64,000 nt of DNA from Sesamum alatum. Lineage: Eukaryota; Streptophyta; Magnoliopsida; Lamiales; Pedaliaceae. Numbering within the stretch: the first letter of the stretch is position 1; each line of letters starts with the position of its first letter. This document shows, one piece after another, positions 1-13,330 of this stretch. The notes under the pieces were generated by a model. It worked only from the letters and a program-made list of their open reading frames with translations, had not been told where the DNA came from and ran no database searches. Position numbers and translations under genes: made by a program. The stretch lies in the NCBI GenBank assembly GCA_034509735.1, contig JACGWO010000003.1, positions 36,478,466 to 36,542,465 of the forward strand, written 5' to 3'.

Positions 1-559
1 ACTTTTAAAAATATTTTATATTTTGCACTAATCAATTTGAAAACTTAATAAAATAATATTTTTAATAAATCAAATTCAAATAAACTTTTATCAATAAATT
101 TTAATCGAGTAATTTGATTTAATTTCCAACCTATAAAAGGGTGACCAGAGTGATGTTGGCACACCCAAGTGCTGTAGCAGTCTCACCCTTCTTAAATCAT
201 AATACGAACCCTAATATTACTTCGCAATTAATTACATAGGCATGACAAAAATTCATTTGTGATCCAGACAAGACGCTCTCGGACCATCAAAAGCTCTCTT
301 TCTATTCAGACAGAGCCTGTTTGGGTCACAGCTCTATTACCACCAAATCAAACACTCAAAAATCATTCAAGAAACCACATCAACATTGCTTTTATTGCAC
401 AATGTAAATCACTGTTTAGCTTCATATTATTACATCTCCAAGTTTCTACATTCTCTTCTTGGAATACACTTCTTTAGTTGGTAAATATAGTTAGTGTAAC
501 AGTTTAGCTGACCAAGCCTTCAAGACCAGCACTACGAGCAAATGTGGGCGCTTCGCTTT

Positions 560-3022
560 CTAGTCAAACGGTTCTATTCGCGGGTCGTGCTCACTTGCCA
601 TTATCATCCCGGTGCAAAGGCATGTCGGGCACATTACCTGATATACATACATAGAAAATTAAGTTATAATCACTGTCAGAGAGGAAAATCATTTAATATT
701 TAATATGTCACATGCGGATCATAGTTCTTTGGTGAAGCACTAAGCGTTAGTGCGTGAAATCTTTGTCATAAATGAGTGGCAGTGTTGGGAGAAACGTTTG
801 ATATTTAATATCTCTAACGCATTCTGATTTGAGAATTTAGTGTTTTTTCTAGTCCGATGGTCGAATCACAGCAGAAGATAAGGGAACGGATACTAATTAA
901 GCTAGCTATTTTAGCATTGCTTGACGACTACACAACATACCTTTCCCGCCCCTGAGCAATTTAGACATCTTTTGGTAGTGGGTGCGCGCAACGGGCGATC
1001 AGTTGCACTTGTTACTATAGGTTCGGTGGACAAACACAAACCACTTGCAGAACATCGGGCACATGCCAAGTATCCTATCCACATACCATAACAAAAGATT
1101 AATCATAAGCCGTTGGTCAAGAACAGGCCTTAATGGAGATCACAAATAATTTAAGATAAATAACTACCAGTTCCATGGCAGTACTTGCATCGTCTCTTCT
1201 CTTGTTGCTCAACATTGTTAATCTCTAGCAGCATCAGTGCTGAAATAACCCCCACAGCCCCGCCTGCAAACGAGGCCACAATAGGATCCACCTGACTGAA
1301 ATAAATATTTAAGCAGATGTTTCACAATCCCATTGCATTACCGGTAGTGCTAATAATAATGGGATATTAAAGAATCCATACGTAAGTTTTTGAACCGCAA
1401 ACGATTCTCTAATCTATAATCTGAGCTTTCTACATACCTTAACTGCATGGGCAAATGCATGTTGCGTATGAAATCTGCATACGAGGTACCTCCTAAACCC
1501 AATTTGAGCTCAAGCTGCCACATGAAACGATTCAACGGTCAGTTCACCCGTTTGAATTAAAACAATCGAGCTCCACAACTTCCAAAGATTAGAAGCTTAC
1601 AATCGGCGCAACGAGGCCTCCAAAGACAATAATGCCGGATATAAACGAAAAGCTTGTCAAATAGAGCTGCTTCAGTGTCTTCGGCGTCTGTTTCAAGAGA
1701 ATGTACAATGACTTTAGCAACCCTAAACGATTATCAAGAAAACGAAAGACTCACCTAACATTTCATAACCAAGAGGGTGCTTGGGTGAGCCTATAAGCTC
1801 TTCAAAACATCTTATAAGATGTTTGAAAGCTTATAAGATGCTACAAAGTGTTCGGTAAATTTTTAGGAAAAGAGATTATAAACTCTACAAACAAGATGTT
1901 ATGAGCTTATAAGCTCTTCAAAGGAAAGTAAGGGTTATTTCTAAGATCTTAACAAACTTCTTCAAATTAATTACAAATTCGCCATTACTAACATCTTATA
2001 AGCTCCATAGTCTTATTTTATCCGAACGCTTTATGAACTTATTTTTAAAATAAGATCTAACATCTTACAAGACGTATAAGCTTATAAGATCTTTTTTTAA
2101 ATAAGCTTAGCCAAACACCCTCTGAATAACAAACAATGATCACGAACAAATTAAAGAATAGAAATTACTCAAGTATTGAAATGTTGGAATTATACTATCA
2201 TGTAGGAGAGGGATTCTGAAGTTACCACATGAGGAAGAAAGGGAATTGAGGAAGGGAATTCCGGCATCTCATTTTCAACTTCAGAACTCTCATCAACAAC
2301 TTTCATGCTCTTTATACGTTGTTGCACTCTTAGTCTCCTCACCTTCAGTGAAGATCAGAAGGATAAAATGAATTACAATGAGAACAGCTTTAGGAAAAGG
2401 AATTAAAAGAAAAGTGAAGAATCCCACTTCTTCCATGAGCAGAAAGATTTTATTGCGTCTGCTTCTGATGTTGTCTTGGATTTCCTGGAGCTGCATCTGA
2501 ACAAAATCCTGAACAGTCTCTGGCCCTTCTATTATACAGAAATTGCTGCAAACGTGTAAATTGAATAGAACCATAAGCCAGCAAGATCTAATGCAGACTT
2601 CCAACTCAATTAACACATTGATGAATGAATTTTTGGAAAGATGCAGACTACAGACTGACAGAACTCTGCTTCCACGGGAATTAGGGAAGTGCGCAGAAAT
2701 TAGCAGCAGGAAGTCAAGAATCAAACAGAGAAACTGGGAATTGAGAAATTGAGATTAAATATAAGAAGAGATTGAAGTAAATGAACCTGGTGGTGGTGTC
2801 CCCTGAAGGAGTAGGGGAATTAGCGGCGGAAGCATCATTTGGAGAAGATGAATGGGCGGCGATTAGGTTGGTTTTGGAATGTGAAGTGTTTCTGAAGAAG
2901 CAGAGGCGGTTTGGGTTTGGGTTTGGGTTTGTGGTGGTGCCGAAGAAGATTATGGGGTCATGGCGGGGCTTTGAAGAGTTGACTGATGATGGCAGAGGAG
3001 AATACAGATAGAAAGAACCCAT
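560..3022 (-). CDS. OR: ORANGE-family plastid DnaJ-type zinc-finger protein (8 exons)
   Basis: ORANGE proteins are plastid chaperone-like proteins that stabilise phytoene synthase and promote chromoplast formation and carotenoid storage. Coding exons read on the minus strand: 3022-2787, 2545-2428, 2342-2226, 1687-1601, 1514-1438, 1295-1168, 1074-941 and 637-560. All junctions are GT-AG and in frame, giving 324 residues. Residues 1 to about 60 are Ser/Thr/Asn/Pro-rich, like a transit peptide. The family hallmark follows (FCIIEGPETVQDF, then QDNIRSRRNKIFLLMEE). Two hydrophobic helices lie near residues 165-185 and 213-236. The C-terminus has the Cys-rich repeats CKYCHGTG, CARCSASG, CLNCSGAG and CPTCLCTG and ends SEHDPRIEPFD. 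The ATG at 3022 is the first in frame. The Arg-rich IRSRRNK stretch, where the melon 'golden' allele carries Arg-to-His, keeps its arginines. Whether this is OR or the paralogue OR-like is not settled. A foldback MITE sits in intron 3. Confidence 0.93.
1774..2121. mobile_element. Foldback MITE (hAT-like ends) in ORANGE intron 3
   Basis: The ends are inverted: the left reads AGGGTGCTTGGGTGAGC and the right reads GCTTAGCCAAACACCCT. The inside is built of repeated 'cttataag' palindromes in both orientations. The ends resemble plant hAT MITEs, but I found no clear 8-bp target duplication. It lies wholly inside the intron between exons 3 and 4, so coding is unaffected. Confidence 0.7.
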
Positions 3023-3024
3023 CT

Positions 3025-3130
3025 CTTTGTTCTCTCTCTCTCTCTCTCTCTCCCTCCCTCCTCTATCTTCAGCTCTGCGATCTCTCTCTCTCTCTCACAC
3101 ACACACACACTGAGAGAGAGTGAGAGAGAG
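3025..3130. repeat. (CT)n-(CA)n-(GA)n microsatellite upstream of ORANGE
   Basis: A run of CT dinucleotides, then CA, then GA repeats starts immediately upstream of the ORANGE ATG. It probably lies in the 5' UTR or core promoter. Such tracts are length-polymorphic and could serve as a marker. Confidence 0.85.
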
Positions 3131-3139
3131 GGGAATAGG

Positions 3140-4900
3140 TGTTTAATTAATTAATGTTTTTGTCTGAAAACGGTGAATATGAAAGAGTATCTTTCCGGGA
3201 ATCTGTAAATAGTTCCGTCAGCCTATCTATTTCTATTTATCTCTCTCCTCTGCTTATTCTAATCCATTCTGTCTCCCTCTTTTTTCTGTTTCCTGAAAAG
3301 GAAAAGTTGGAACTTTGTTTGAAAATTATTGCAACTATTTCAAGAAAAAAGCGAGTTAGTGTGTACGAGAAAATTGATGACAACACCGATGGCATCAATT
3401 GAGTTAAAAAGAAATTCAAGATTAATCGTAGCAAAATTTAATTATTGAAAGTGGGTTTACGATAACAAGAAGATTGAAGAGAATGCAAGAAGTAATTCAA
3501 ATCCAATTCAACTTAATATTTATTAATGAGATTAAGTCACAATTGGAGGCCCAATATGAGTGTTTAATTTCAATAATTCAAGCCTATGGAAACCCATGAT
3601 AAGAGATCCAATTTCGTCCATGTACAACCATGTGGTCAAAGAAGACTTCTTAATTACATTCAAAGTGCATTTATCACATACAATGCACCAATTTTCAGAT
3701 TCATATGAAAGACCATAAGTTTTACTCGTTTTTTTTTTATCAAGAATGCATAGTTTTTAGTCATTTTTTGACTAATTATTGAATGTACATCCACCAAGTA
3801 GGCACTTGGGGATATGTGTGGTCAATTTGAAAGTGTTTTGGCCTATAAAAGGCATGTATGAACGGGAAGAACCAATAATTTGTCTAAGTTTAAGAAATAT
3901 TGAGAGAGTTCTCATATTATGGAGAATTTATATCCTTTATTTTAGCTTTAGTGAAACCTTACTTTGTCAATCTAGCATATTAGGTTGGTGATTCAAATTC
4001 ACAAAGTCCCCAATTCGTGCTCGACTCAACTGTGTCGTTGTGTGGATTGGTTTACTCGTGCTCGTGGTTGGTTGAATGTTTTAAGTAGCACGTCACGTTC
4101 ATATAACGTTAGTTGATTATTTACATTCCTCGGGTCACAGACCTCTTTATCCTTTTCAAACCTACATCGTGAAGATCGGACCACCTATGATCAATACCAT
4201 ATAAAAAATGATCAAGAATTATGTGTTAATGATAAAGGTATTTATCAAAACTGTGAATAATCTAAGGAGTATAACTTTATTACATTGATTATTTTAGAAA
4301 AGAATATTGATTAAATTTCGATCACGCTCTCAATTTTTCCTTTATATATATAATTATTGTAATTCTCTCTCTTAGAGATAATAGTCGACATGACTAATTA
4401 TAATCAATTTAATTCAATTAATAATATTTATCGTTTTCACTTAAAAAAATTTTAAAAAAATCAAATTTTACCCATATAATTCAGATCAACTTTCTTTAAT
4501 ACAACGGGACGGGGGTGGGGGATCTGGGTTTAAAACCAAAACTTCTCCTTAAGAAATGCTTTAGATATGGTGTCAACTCAAACAGAGCAATTCAGATCAA
4601 TCTTACTACCACCAAATTCACTAATCAAGAGATCTATGTTGAGCCAGTGAAGCATAAAATAAAATTCTAACACCTACAACTTCCAGAATTATTAGACTAA
4701 GTAAAACAAACTTTTAAAAGTTCACAGGAAAAAGTGATCTGCCAATTAAATATGGAAGTTACAAGAAAAAGTTAAGCTTCAGTTTGCTTTGGCTCTGTAC
4801 AGAGTATACAACCTCAGAAATCTCCCATAGTTGATGAGGACAATCGAAGGGCAGAAGCAGAACTAGGCCTCAGGCCCTCAGCTGACTATACTTCACTCTC
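3140..4900. other. Intergenic DNA between ORANGE and SNX1
   Basis: This is AT-rich and has no readable gene. It holds the ORANGE upstream region and the SNX1 3' flank. Short reading frames here lack family resemblance and plausible splice context. Confidence 0.6.
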
Positions 4901-4946
4901 TCGCCTTTCTGTGCTCAAAGTATTTCACTCATGGTTCTGGATTCTG

Positions 4947-6448
4947 TTAGGAAGAGCAATTTTCGAGCTTCGGAAGAAGGCTTCGCCAAGCTTCACTTAT
5001 ACCTTTTGCCAGCTCGGCCTGACCCTTTGCAAATTCATGAAAAGCAACACCCAGGTCTACTGTTTTTTGCTCTTGAAATCGAACGATCTCTTCATTCATT
5101 AGCTTAACGATTCTCTCGAATTTTCTGGTTGCCTCTGCACCATCAGCTTTCAGCTGCAAGACAAAACCAAGTATCCATATAAACGATAAGGATTCCAGAA
5201 AGCAACAAGAAAAATGCATGGGAATGCCAGCTACCTCCTCATATTCACGCTCAGCTTCTGCCAACTTGTCTGACCGTGTTAATCGTAGCTTGTTCCTGCA
5301 TATAAATATGCACATATGTCAAACACAATCGATTAATTACGACTTGAAGATTGTTAGCACCAGAAGAATGGAAGAACAAGAGTCGTTTCTTGGCTATTTG
5401 ACCCAAAAATGCTTCTGATGTAGTGAAGTTTGGGGAATATCAAATTGTTTCAACAGATCTTGTAACTAAAGGTTATGGAGAACATTTGATTAGAGTTTGT
5501 CAGGGCTCAGCAGAAATTATGGAAACATATACATGTTGGAAACGCTGCAGACTCGGAGCAAAACGAGAACATGCGTACTTCAGGACACATACTCAGACAT
5601 AACAAAGTAATATCAGACCAAGGGTGTTTCATAAATGTCAAAGCAAGCACTGTCCTAATTATTAAGCAAAAGTATTGTTAGCTTGTGATTGTAATCAATG
5701 GGTCATAGATAAACGTAAGGAGTAAGCCACAAATTCAGAGAGCATACATATCTATTTCCTTAAACTTGATTGTTTCAGCCAGTTCACAATGGTGCCTGAA
5801 AGCATTTGCTCTCTCTGCTATTGTAGCCTGTCACAAAAATAAGACAAACTGCAATCAATTTCCATGCGAAAGTAATAATAACAGTAATACCTGAAGCACA
5901 CTTGCAAATGAAGGTCAATAAGTAATTGTTGTTAGTTTTTATTTCCTCATTCCAACAAATGTTCTTTTTTGTAAGGTAATTCGGTTACTAATACTTAAGA
6001 TAAATCATGCATTGCAGCTTCTCAGATGTGAAAGCCATGATGTTTTGCTGGTAGATCCAAATACAGATAAAACTTTGCAAACCGAGAGGCATGAAGTCAC
6101 CTTAATAGATTGGACTGCTCGAACATAATCTTTTAATGGTTCTTCAAAATTCATCAAGAGGTGCTGAGCCTGATACAAGTACAGAAAAGTGAATAATCAT
6201 GGAGATTACCAGTTTTCAAAATCGTCAAGATAACAAGAATAAACTAGTTTAGTTAAATCATACTTCTCTCTGCAGCTTAATAGACAAAATCTCTGATTTT
6301 GCTCCAAGCTCGGAAAATGCCTTTCCAAGAGCATTTCCTTCGCAGTCGCCTAGAAGCTTGACGGCCTTGCCAAATTCTGACAAGGATTGTCCCAACTCTG
6401 AAATAGACAAGCTTACCATCATATGGAATTAAATTCCAAATATATAGA

Positions 6449-6486
<38 letters not shown>

Positions 6487-9400
6487 CCAAGACGGAAGGA
6501 TGAGGTGGAATAGATATGAAACACTAGCAATTTGGAATCATGTGTGATATCAAATGAATTCTTCCACGATATACCTCTGTGTCTCTTTACAAGACGGTAA
6601 GCATGCTTCTGGGCTTCAGCCAGGTGATCTTCAAGCTGAAAAATGTAATTCTTCAGTTTCTCGTATTCCGGGTTTGATTCGTCAACTGGTTTTTCCTTTC
6701 CAAGAACAACATCACTCACTTTGGACTGTACATCCTGTCAAATTAACAACGGCCGCGACTGTCATACGAAATGCTCTCGGCTGTTATCCGACAACATGAC
6801 TACCAATGGATCAATTAATGATGACTGATGCCAACAGAAGCAGAAAATAGAAACTATATCTCCAACAGATTAATCGAGCCCAACAAAACCAATATAGCAA
6901 CCTACAAGGATTCTCTATTTTGTAATCAAATAAATGTCTCCAGATGGTACTATTGCTTGAAAAGAGCAGATTGTATTCAGCATCTTTCAATGTTCATGCA
7001 TCATTTATAGGGAAAACAATTAAAGTAATATGAATAAAAAGATCTTCTTGTTGGGGTTTGAATTAGTACATAAACAAAAACACCTAAGAAGTTGCAGTTC
7101 AAAGCAGCTGAGTTCTTCCTTCAATCAGCAAGAACAAGTCGAAACTCTAACTGATGGTGGCAATTAATGACCAAAAAATCTCAAAAGCAGCTTTTCCTAC
7201 TAGTGGCTCAAACTATGACATTGCTTACTTCTTATTGTTTAATGAGATACCTTGAAAATTTGCATAAAGTCAGCTGGCTTCTTCTTGAAAATACCAATTT
7301 CCATGGACCTTGCTCTTTCCATAGTCTGCAGATCAAGCAACAACGTTTTAAATCAGTTTAAGTATGCCATCTTGAAGCAAAACATTCATTTCTCAAAAAA
7401 CGTGATGCATCATCAACAACAGGATCTTACCAGCCGCTGCATGGAAGTAATTGAAATCTGCCTACAGTTTTTTAGCAAACGACGCTATTCCGCTATTGTT
7501 TCAGACTTTTAAAGACTACAGCAACTAAGTATGACATATAACCATAAATGGGCTGGTTGATGAATTAAAAAATGGTCAACAGGGGATCTACCTAACCAAA
7601 CCTGAAGTACTCGTGGATAATCATATAAGATGTAAAATGGAAACTCCAACTGCGACCCAGTTGCTATTCCTAACACAGAGGCATTTCTATACCAAGGATG
7701 TGGCATGAAACCATAAAGTCCTGTGATCCAAATCTGAAATCCCACCCCACCGTAAAAGATGTATATGTGCATTCTCCAGATTCTGTCTTTCTAGAATATG
7801 GTTCTATTCTCCTCCAGGAAATAGCTACAGAAATTCCATATTTCAATTTGATATATTGCTGTTCAGTTACCTGTTCATCAACCTGCAAAAAGGTTCTTAA
7901 ATCGTCACTCTGCCGAAGTTCATGATGTGAAGCAATCCGGTTGACAAACACATCCAATGCTTGACGCCTCATCTCAATGAATTCAGCACTAAACCTGAAC
8001 TTCTCTGTATTGCATAAACAAATATCAGAGAAATAAAGGGTTAAAAATGCTTGGAAAACATATAACAATACACACAACATTGTCTTCCCCACAACGGTTC
8101 ATGCTATGATGAGCTGGTGTAAAAGCACAAGCAGACAGAGATAAATTAGTGCGCACATTCATGAACAGCAATTTATCTCCAACTCCAAATTGTGAAAGTT
8201 ATTGTCCATCTCAATTTTTTTTTAATATGTTACAATGGAGTTATCTAAAATTAAAATGAGATAACAACTCTCCTGGCATAAAAGATAAGTCATAAATACA
8301 TATTGCAACAAGTGTCAATAAATAAAATTTCATCCATATCATTTGTTTTACCAGGAAAAATCTACAGAAAACAAGAGAGATTCAAATTTTACAATGGAGA
8401 AGGATGACATCTCAGTAGAAACAGCACAGGTCTAAAGCTGAATATGAGAAATGGAAAGAAAAATGGTCAGCTAATTACCTACAGTGCTCTTCTCCGGAAG
8501 AGGAGGTATGAAGACACCCTTGTACTTTTCAAAAAGGCGATCTCTTAACCAAACAAAATCACTATATCGTCGGATAACAATTTTCTCAGGGCCGTCATAT
8601 TCAGGTAAATTTGTCTGCAAATCAAGCTCCGATACACTTATTTAGGACAAGGATCAAACTTGGAACTGAGTACATTGAAGAAATTAGAAAACAAATACAG
8701 ATATGAACTTAGGAGCAAAGATGCACATAAATTCATCATAACAAATAGCAAATTATATGAAAGGGTTTAAGGGTCCACAAGATGCATGAACAGAAATAAT
8801 CAAGTCAAATGGCAATGTTGTAGTGAGGTGCGTATAGTTTTATGGAACTCCATGGTTCAATCAAAATTCGCTTTGTAGATCACAGAACCGTAACATTAAT
8901 ACTTCATTTGATATTAAGGAACTCTGATGGAACTTGAATGAACTTAAGTTCACAGAAATCGTCACCGAGAAGGATGTTAAAACATAAACCACTTACAGCT
9001 CTTCAATATTCTCCCAAAGGTCGAATGGTTGAACTGTTATATCAACTGCCTAAGATAATATGAGATTAGAAAATCCAGACAAAGACTATAGTAACCTCTT
9101 CAACCTAGCTTTGCATGGTCTCCGAAGCTGAAATTGTTATTGCTATCCAAAGACAGTTAAAATAGAAGAAACCCCTACATGAGGCATTATTTCTTGAATA
9201 ATAGTTTGAAAGCACCCATGGATCACAATTATCCTCATACCTTTTTAATCTAACCAACAACAAATCACAATTGAACTGATATCTCAGCTAAATAAGTCAT
9301 AACCAATTAAACTCACGCCCTAATCCATTACCTACAGGAAATCATCGATTAGCCATCTAACGTGCAGTCGCCTGTCCATAGGCACACAGATTCGCACATG

Positions 9401-9691
9401 CACAAACCAGTAATGCTACCTTGGTGATAACTTTGTATGAGATATAAGCCTGAACTCCATTGCCCATCTTAGCCGGATCCGACACCGATACCGTCAAATA
9501 CGGAGCCTGCGACGACGGGGATCTAGGGCTTTGCGCCATCGGACTTGATCCACTTCTCTGCTGGGCGTTCACCTTAAATTCCAATTATAGAAAAGGAATA
9601 AAAATCAGTTAATTCCAATCCAAAACCACAATCACGAAGAATTGAAGAATTGAAAGGGTCAATGCAAGTTTGAGAATACCGTAGTGATCAT
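4947..9691 (-). CDS. SNX1: Sorting nexin 1 (PX-BAR, retromer-associated), 11 exons
   Basis: SNX1 binds PI3P on endosomes and acts with SNX2 and the VPS26/29/35 core in recycling plasma-membrane and vacuolar cargo. Coding exons on the minus strand: 9691-9680, 9572-9420, 8614-8479, 8004-7871, 7325-7251, 6734-6575, 6397-6264, 6169-6101, 5827-5748, 5295-5235 and 5153-4947. All are GT-AG and in frame, giving 406 residues (Arabidopsis SNX1 is about 402). The N-terminus is Ser/Pro-rich. The PX domain spans roughly residues 28-150 and has RRYSDF near residue 70 (phosphoinositide-binding Arg) and the IPPLPEK loop. The BAR region follows to the C-terminus, including [11 protein letters not shown] and [11 protein letters not shown], ending [14 protein letters not shown]. 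The start is ATG at 9691: an in-frame stop lies just upstream, and only four codons (MITT) precede intron 1. Translation from the second exon alone would need a non-ATG start. Confidence 0.95.
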
Positions 9692-9699
9692 GGTTGTTT

Positions 9700-11835
9700 C
9701 GCTCTAAATTGCGCCCGTGATATGCAGCTTACTGTTCCGGCGTATAGCGCCGACGGGAAAGAGAGCAGCTGGTTGCTGGGTGTGTCTGCTAACGTACGTC
9801 ACGGGTGCACGTTAAGGGGGGTAGACTTGATATTTGCCCGATGGGCCAGGGGCCGCGCATTGTATATTCTAGTGGGTTAACTTTAACCCGTTCCCTTTAT
9901 CGAATCGGGTTTGTATTGAACCAGGCCTCAATTCCTAGTGGGTCGAGTCTTAGTAAGGTTTGTTTGCTCCAATTGTTTGTGCCCTGCCGTTTTTTATTAT
10001 TATAAACAATTTAAAAATATAATTTATACTTTTAGTAAAAATACCTTTGTAGTTTTAATATTTCATTTACTAAATTATATGCATATAAAATATTATTAAA
10101 AGACATTATTTTATTAGAAGACACTAAACTCTCACATTTATAAATCCATGGTAACATTATTTTTAAAATTCACACTTAAAATTATTTTTTAATATTTTTA
10201 AAAAATTACAAAATGATCTAGTGGTCCTAATTAATCCAACCCGTCGGTAAATATAATTTCAAATGTATTACATTTTACAGAATTAAAATTAAGTAATGAA
10301 TGAGTACAGTAAATACACAAAAAAAAGTTATAATTAAAATTAAGTTACCAACTATTTAATCTTTTAGATAGAAATGAGTAAATACATATCGATTTTTTTA
10401 AGTTTAAAAAAATGTGATAAAATTAAATTTGTTTTTTTCCCCTAAAAGTGTTTAACATATGACTAAGGGAAAAAATTATAATTTACGTCTCATAACTTAC
10501 TCCATTTGTAATTTTGATCCCATTGTTTTACAACTCATTTAGTCCCACAGATCCAAATTTCATTGCAATTTAACGAAAAGTATTAATGATGCGTAAATTA
10601 TAATTTTTTTGCTTTGTGGGACTAAATTTGCTGAGTCATAAAATAATAAGGCCAAAATCACAAATAGGGTTAGTTATGCAAGGTAAATTGCAATTTCCCC
10701 TATGGTTAATATATATTGTCAATTTCTTTTAAAAGTATACATAAGTTGTTGTGATATTATATTTGTTGTGTATCTATTATCTATATTAATTTATTACTCC
10801 ACCTTTAATTTTAAATTCTTTACTTATTAAAATTTTATTTTAGTTAGAAAAATAATTTGGTGATGATTAAAGGCATGAGAGACAATTTTATCCTATCAGG
10901 GATAAATGTTACATTTGTTGGTTTAGAAAGCAAATATTAATAATTAAGGGGCAAAGTGTATTTAACCCTTATAAAAACGTAAAAATTTGTGTAACTTTAA
11001 ATGGTTTAGGAGTAATTTTGGAATAACTCCGGCTATCATTTTTCGTGATTTATACTAAGATTACCGCGATTATGATAGACTACCGAATACCAAAACTGAG
11101 TTTGGTCCTGATTTATCTTTTCTGGTTATTAGTGCAGGGAGGATATATTCAACTTTAAATGACCATAGTGTTTTTCTAAGAATTTGATGCAACTTTATAA
11201 AATTCAATTACATAAATTTAAAATCCCAAATAAGGCAAAACTATGTAGTAAAGTTATTATCAGAAATTAAATAACCACTCACTAATATAACAATCTTCAT
11301 TTATAAACCTTCTCTAATCCTCTTTGTTCCTTTTTACATAATTTTGAGCAACAATTACTTATATAAAAAAATAAAATAGCATTGTAAATAATAATTTCAT
11401 AAATAAATGTACCAAACCAATGAGGATAAGGATGTAGTTTTTTATGGCTGGTGGACCCCCCAGAAAAACAAATGAAAAAGCAAGAAAAGGAAAGGGAAAA
11501 GAAAAGATGATGACAACAGTGTGGACCCCACCTCCGGACTTTTTTCTGACTTCCTCAATTTTCTCCCCTGACATCACACACACAGACACACACTCTCTCT
11601 CTCCACTTGCCCCTGCTTCAACTCCCTACTCGCCGCAACCCCCCCTCTTTATCTTCTGCTTCGCGCTCACTGAACCACCATCAATGTTTCGTGATTTTCA
11701 GGTTCCTATGATTGTGGGTCCCTCCACTGGGGGTTTTATAATTTCATCTGTTGTAAGCTTTTAGTGCAGACTGAGACAATCATCTGTGCCTCCAGAACAG
11801 ATTATCATTCGACGCTCTTCAATCTCTTGTGCGGA
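9700..11835. other. Divergent intergenic region SNX1 / S40-like
   Basis: This holds the two divergent promoters (SNX1 leftward, S40-like rightward) and AT-rich filler. A CA/CT-rich microsatellite at about 11575-11605 lies upstream of the S40-like gene, probably in its promoter or 5' UTR. No coding gene is seen. Confidence 0.6.
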
Positions 11836-11840
11836 GGAGA

Positions 11841-12506
11841 ATGGACCAAAACGGTGTCGTCAGCTATCGCCACCGGCGTTCGCCTTCCTCCGACAGATTT
11901 ATTGGTGTCTTCTCTCCTCCTTCCTCCAACACCACCATCTCTTCATCTCCGTCCGCCGTCGCTGGGGACGAGCTCAACGAGGATGACGTTTTCTATACCA
12001 ACGACTTCGCCGAGCCGCGGCGCGAGCCACCCTCCTCCATCAACCGCCGGTCCTCCGCTCACTCCTTCCGGCAACCGGAGAAGTTCGGCATCCTTGCCGC
12101 CTTGCCGGAGGACAAGCGGAATCCAGACGTAATCATCCAGAAACCTGCTCTCCATTCCTCACCAACAACATCCTTCTCCCGCGATATTCCCTCGATTCCT
12201 AAGCCTCATCCCCCGGTCGAGATCACGTACTCTCAGTCTATGCCGATCCGGCGGTTCCAGCAATCGGCGCCGGTGAACGTCCCGATGATGCCGAGGAAAC
12301 CGAGAAACGTGGAGCTCGCAGACTTGGACGCAGGCGACGACATGGACGAGGAGGTGCTGCCGCCGCATGAGATCGTGGCCCGTGGGTCTTTGAGAAATGA
12401 GAAGACTTCATTTTCGGTGCTGGAAGGCGTGGGGAGAACACTCAAGGGGAGAGATCTACGGCAGGTGCGCAATGCCGTGTGGCGCCAGACAGGTTTTCTC
12501 GACTAG
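11841..12506 (+). CDS. S40-like senescence regulator (DUF584), intronless
   Basis: This is a single exon of 221 residues. S40/DUF584 proteins are small plant nuclear proteins linked to leaf senescence and stress; their biochemistry is unknown. Visible features are an N-terminal Ser/Pro/Arg-rich region (RHRRSPSSDRF, then IGVFSPP), an acidic middle (LNEDDVFYTNDF), the FGILAALPE block, an acidic stretch (DLDAGDDMDEEVLPPHE), and the diagnostic C-terminus SVLEGVGRTLKGRDLRQVRN followed by AVWRQTGFLD. The start is the ATG at 11841. The frame opens 12 bases earlier at a GTG, which I did not use. Codon third positions are GC-rich, and no intron is typical for this family. Confidence 0.9.
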   Translation: MDQNGVVSYRHRRSPSSDRFIGVFSPPSSNTTISSSPSAVAGDELNEDDVFYTNDFAEPRREPPSSINRRSSAHSFRQPEKFGILAALPEDKRNPDVIIQKPALHSSPTTSFSRDIPSIPKPHPPVEITYSQSMPIRRFQQSAPVNVPMMPRKPRNVELADLDAGDDMDEEVLPPHEIVARGSLRNEKTSFSVLEGVGRTLKGRDLRQVRNAVWRQTGFLD

Positions 12507-12829
12507 TAATTGTAGCAAACTCTGACGTCTAATTTGTTATCTACTTTTTCTGTCTTTCTATTTGAGTTTGATTGAAATCGATGACTGTTGAAGCCCTCTC
12601 AGAATTCCCAGTAAATTAGCAAAACACAAACATATTATGGAGTAGAGTAAGTTAAGATAATTGATTGTAGAAAACACAGGCTTTGCCTTTTGTTCTTGAG
12701 GGAAGAGAATTCTGCGTCCCTCCTTCCATCAATGTGTTTGGATTTCGGTCTGTTTGAACTTTAATGCAATTTTGGAATTCTCCTAATTGGTGATGTTCCC
12801 AAGTTTCATTCGTTTACTGTAGCTTGTTA

Positions 12830-13330
12830 GGCGAGATGTTTTTTGCTAGTATTTAAACATGAAAAGCTGAGAATTGAAAATAAGGATTCTGCGATATAGT
12901 TGGTGATGGTTCAAACTCATTCGAGGTCGAAGAATGAAACTCTCCAAGAAATAATTTTTGTGTTGAAATTCAAAGGCAATGTTGATAAGTTTGAGTTCCA
13001 TTGCAACAAATTCATCCGATAGTCTTTGGGCGAACACTCCCTCATCTATTATCATCTAAATTAATGTAACACAAAGTTTTAAGTAGAAGCTCGAAAATGA
13101 CAACTTTATCCAGTTTTTCCACAATTATTTTCGGGAATAGTAATTGGAAACTATAACAATGTCACAATGAGAGACTATTTTCTTATCAACAGATACAAAA
13201 GAAATAAGAATTTTGAAATTTGGAAGATTTAGAATAGTTCCTACAGGGACTGTCTTGTTTGCAGTCAAATAAGCTTCAGAGACCAAGGAGACTGATTCCT
13301 TCACATGTTTCTTCAACAGTTAATCTCTAC
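12830..13330 (-). other. Unassigned stretch with two protein-like minus-strand frames
   Basis: Two adjacent minus-strand frames (about 13055-12846 and 13316-13125) have soluble-protein-like composition, for example DEGVFAQRLSDEFVAMELKL and KKHVKESVSLVSEAY. They do not join into one frame and neither matches a family I recognise. They may be decayed remnants of a gene or retroelement, or chance. No function is assigned. Confidence 0.2.

Noticed and set aside
9573..9584. SNX1 start at the TTG codon in exon 2 sequence
   Set aside because: This is intron sequence before an AG acceptor; the upstream ATG exon splices in frame.
11829..11840. Longer S40-like frame opening at GTG
   Set aside because: ATG at 11841 gives the family-like start; a GTG start is unlikely in a nuclear gene.
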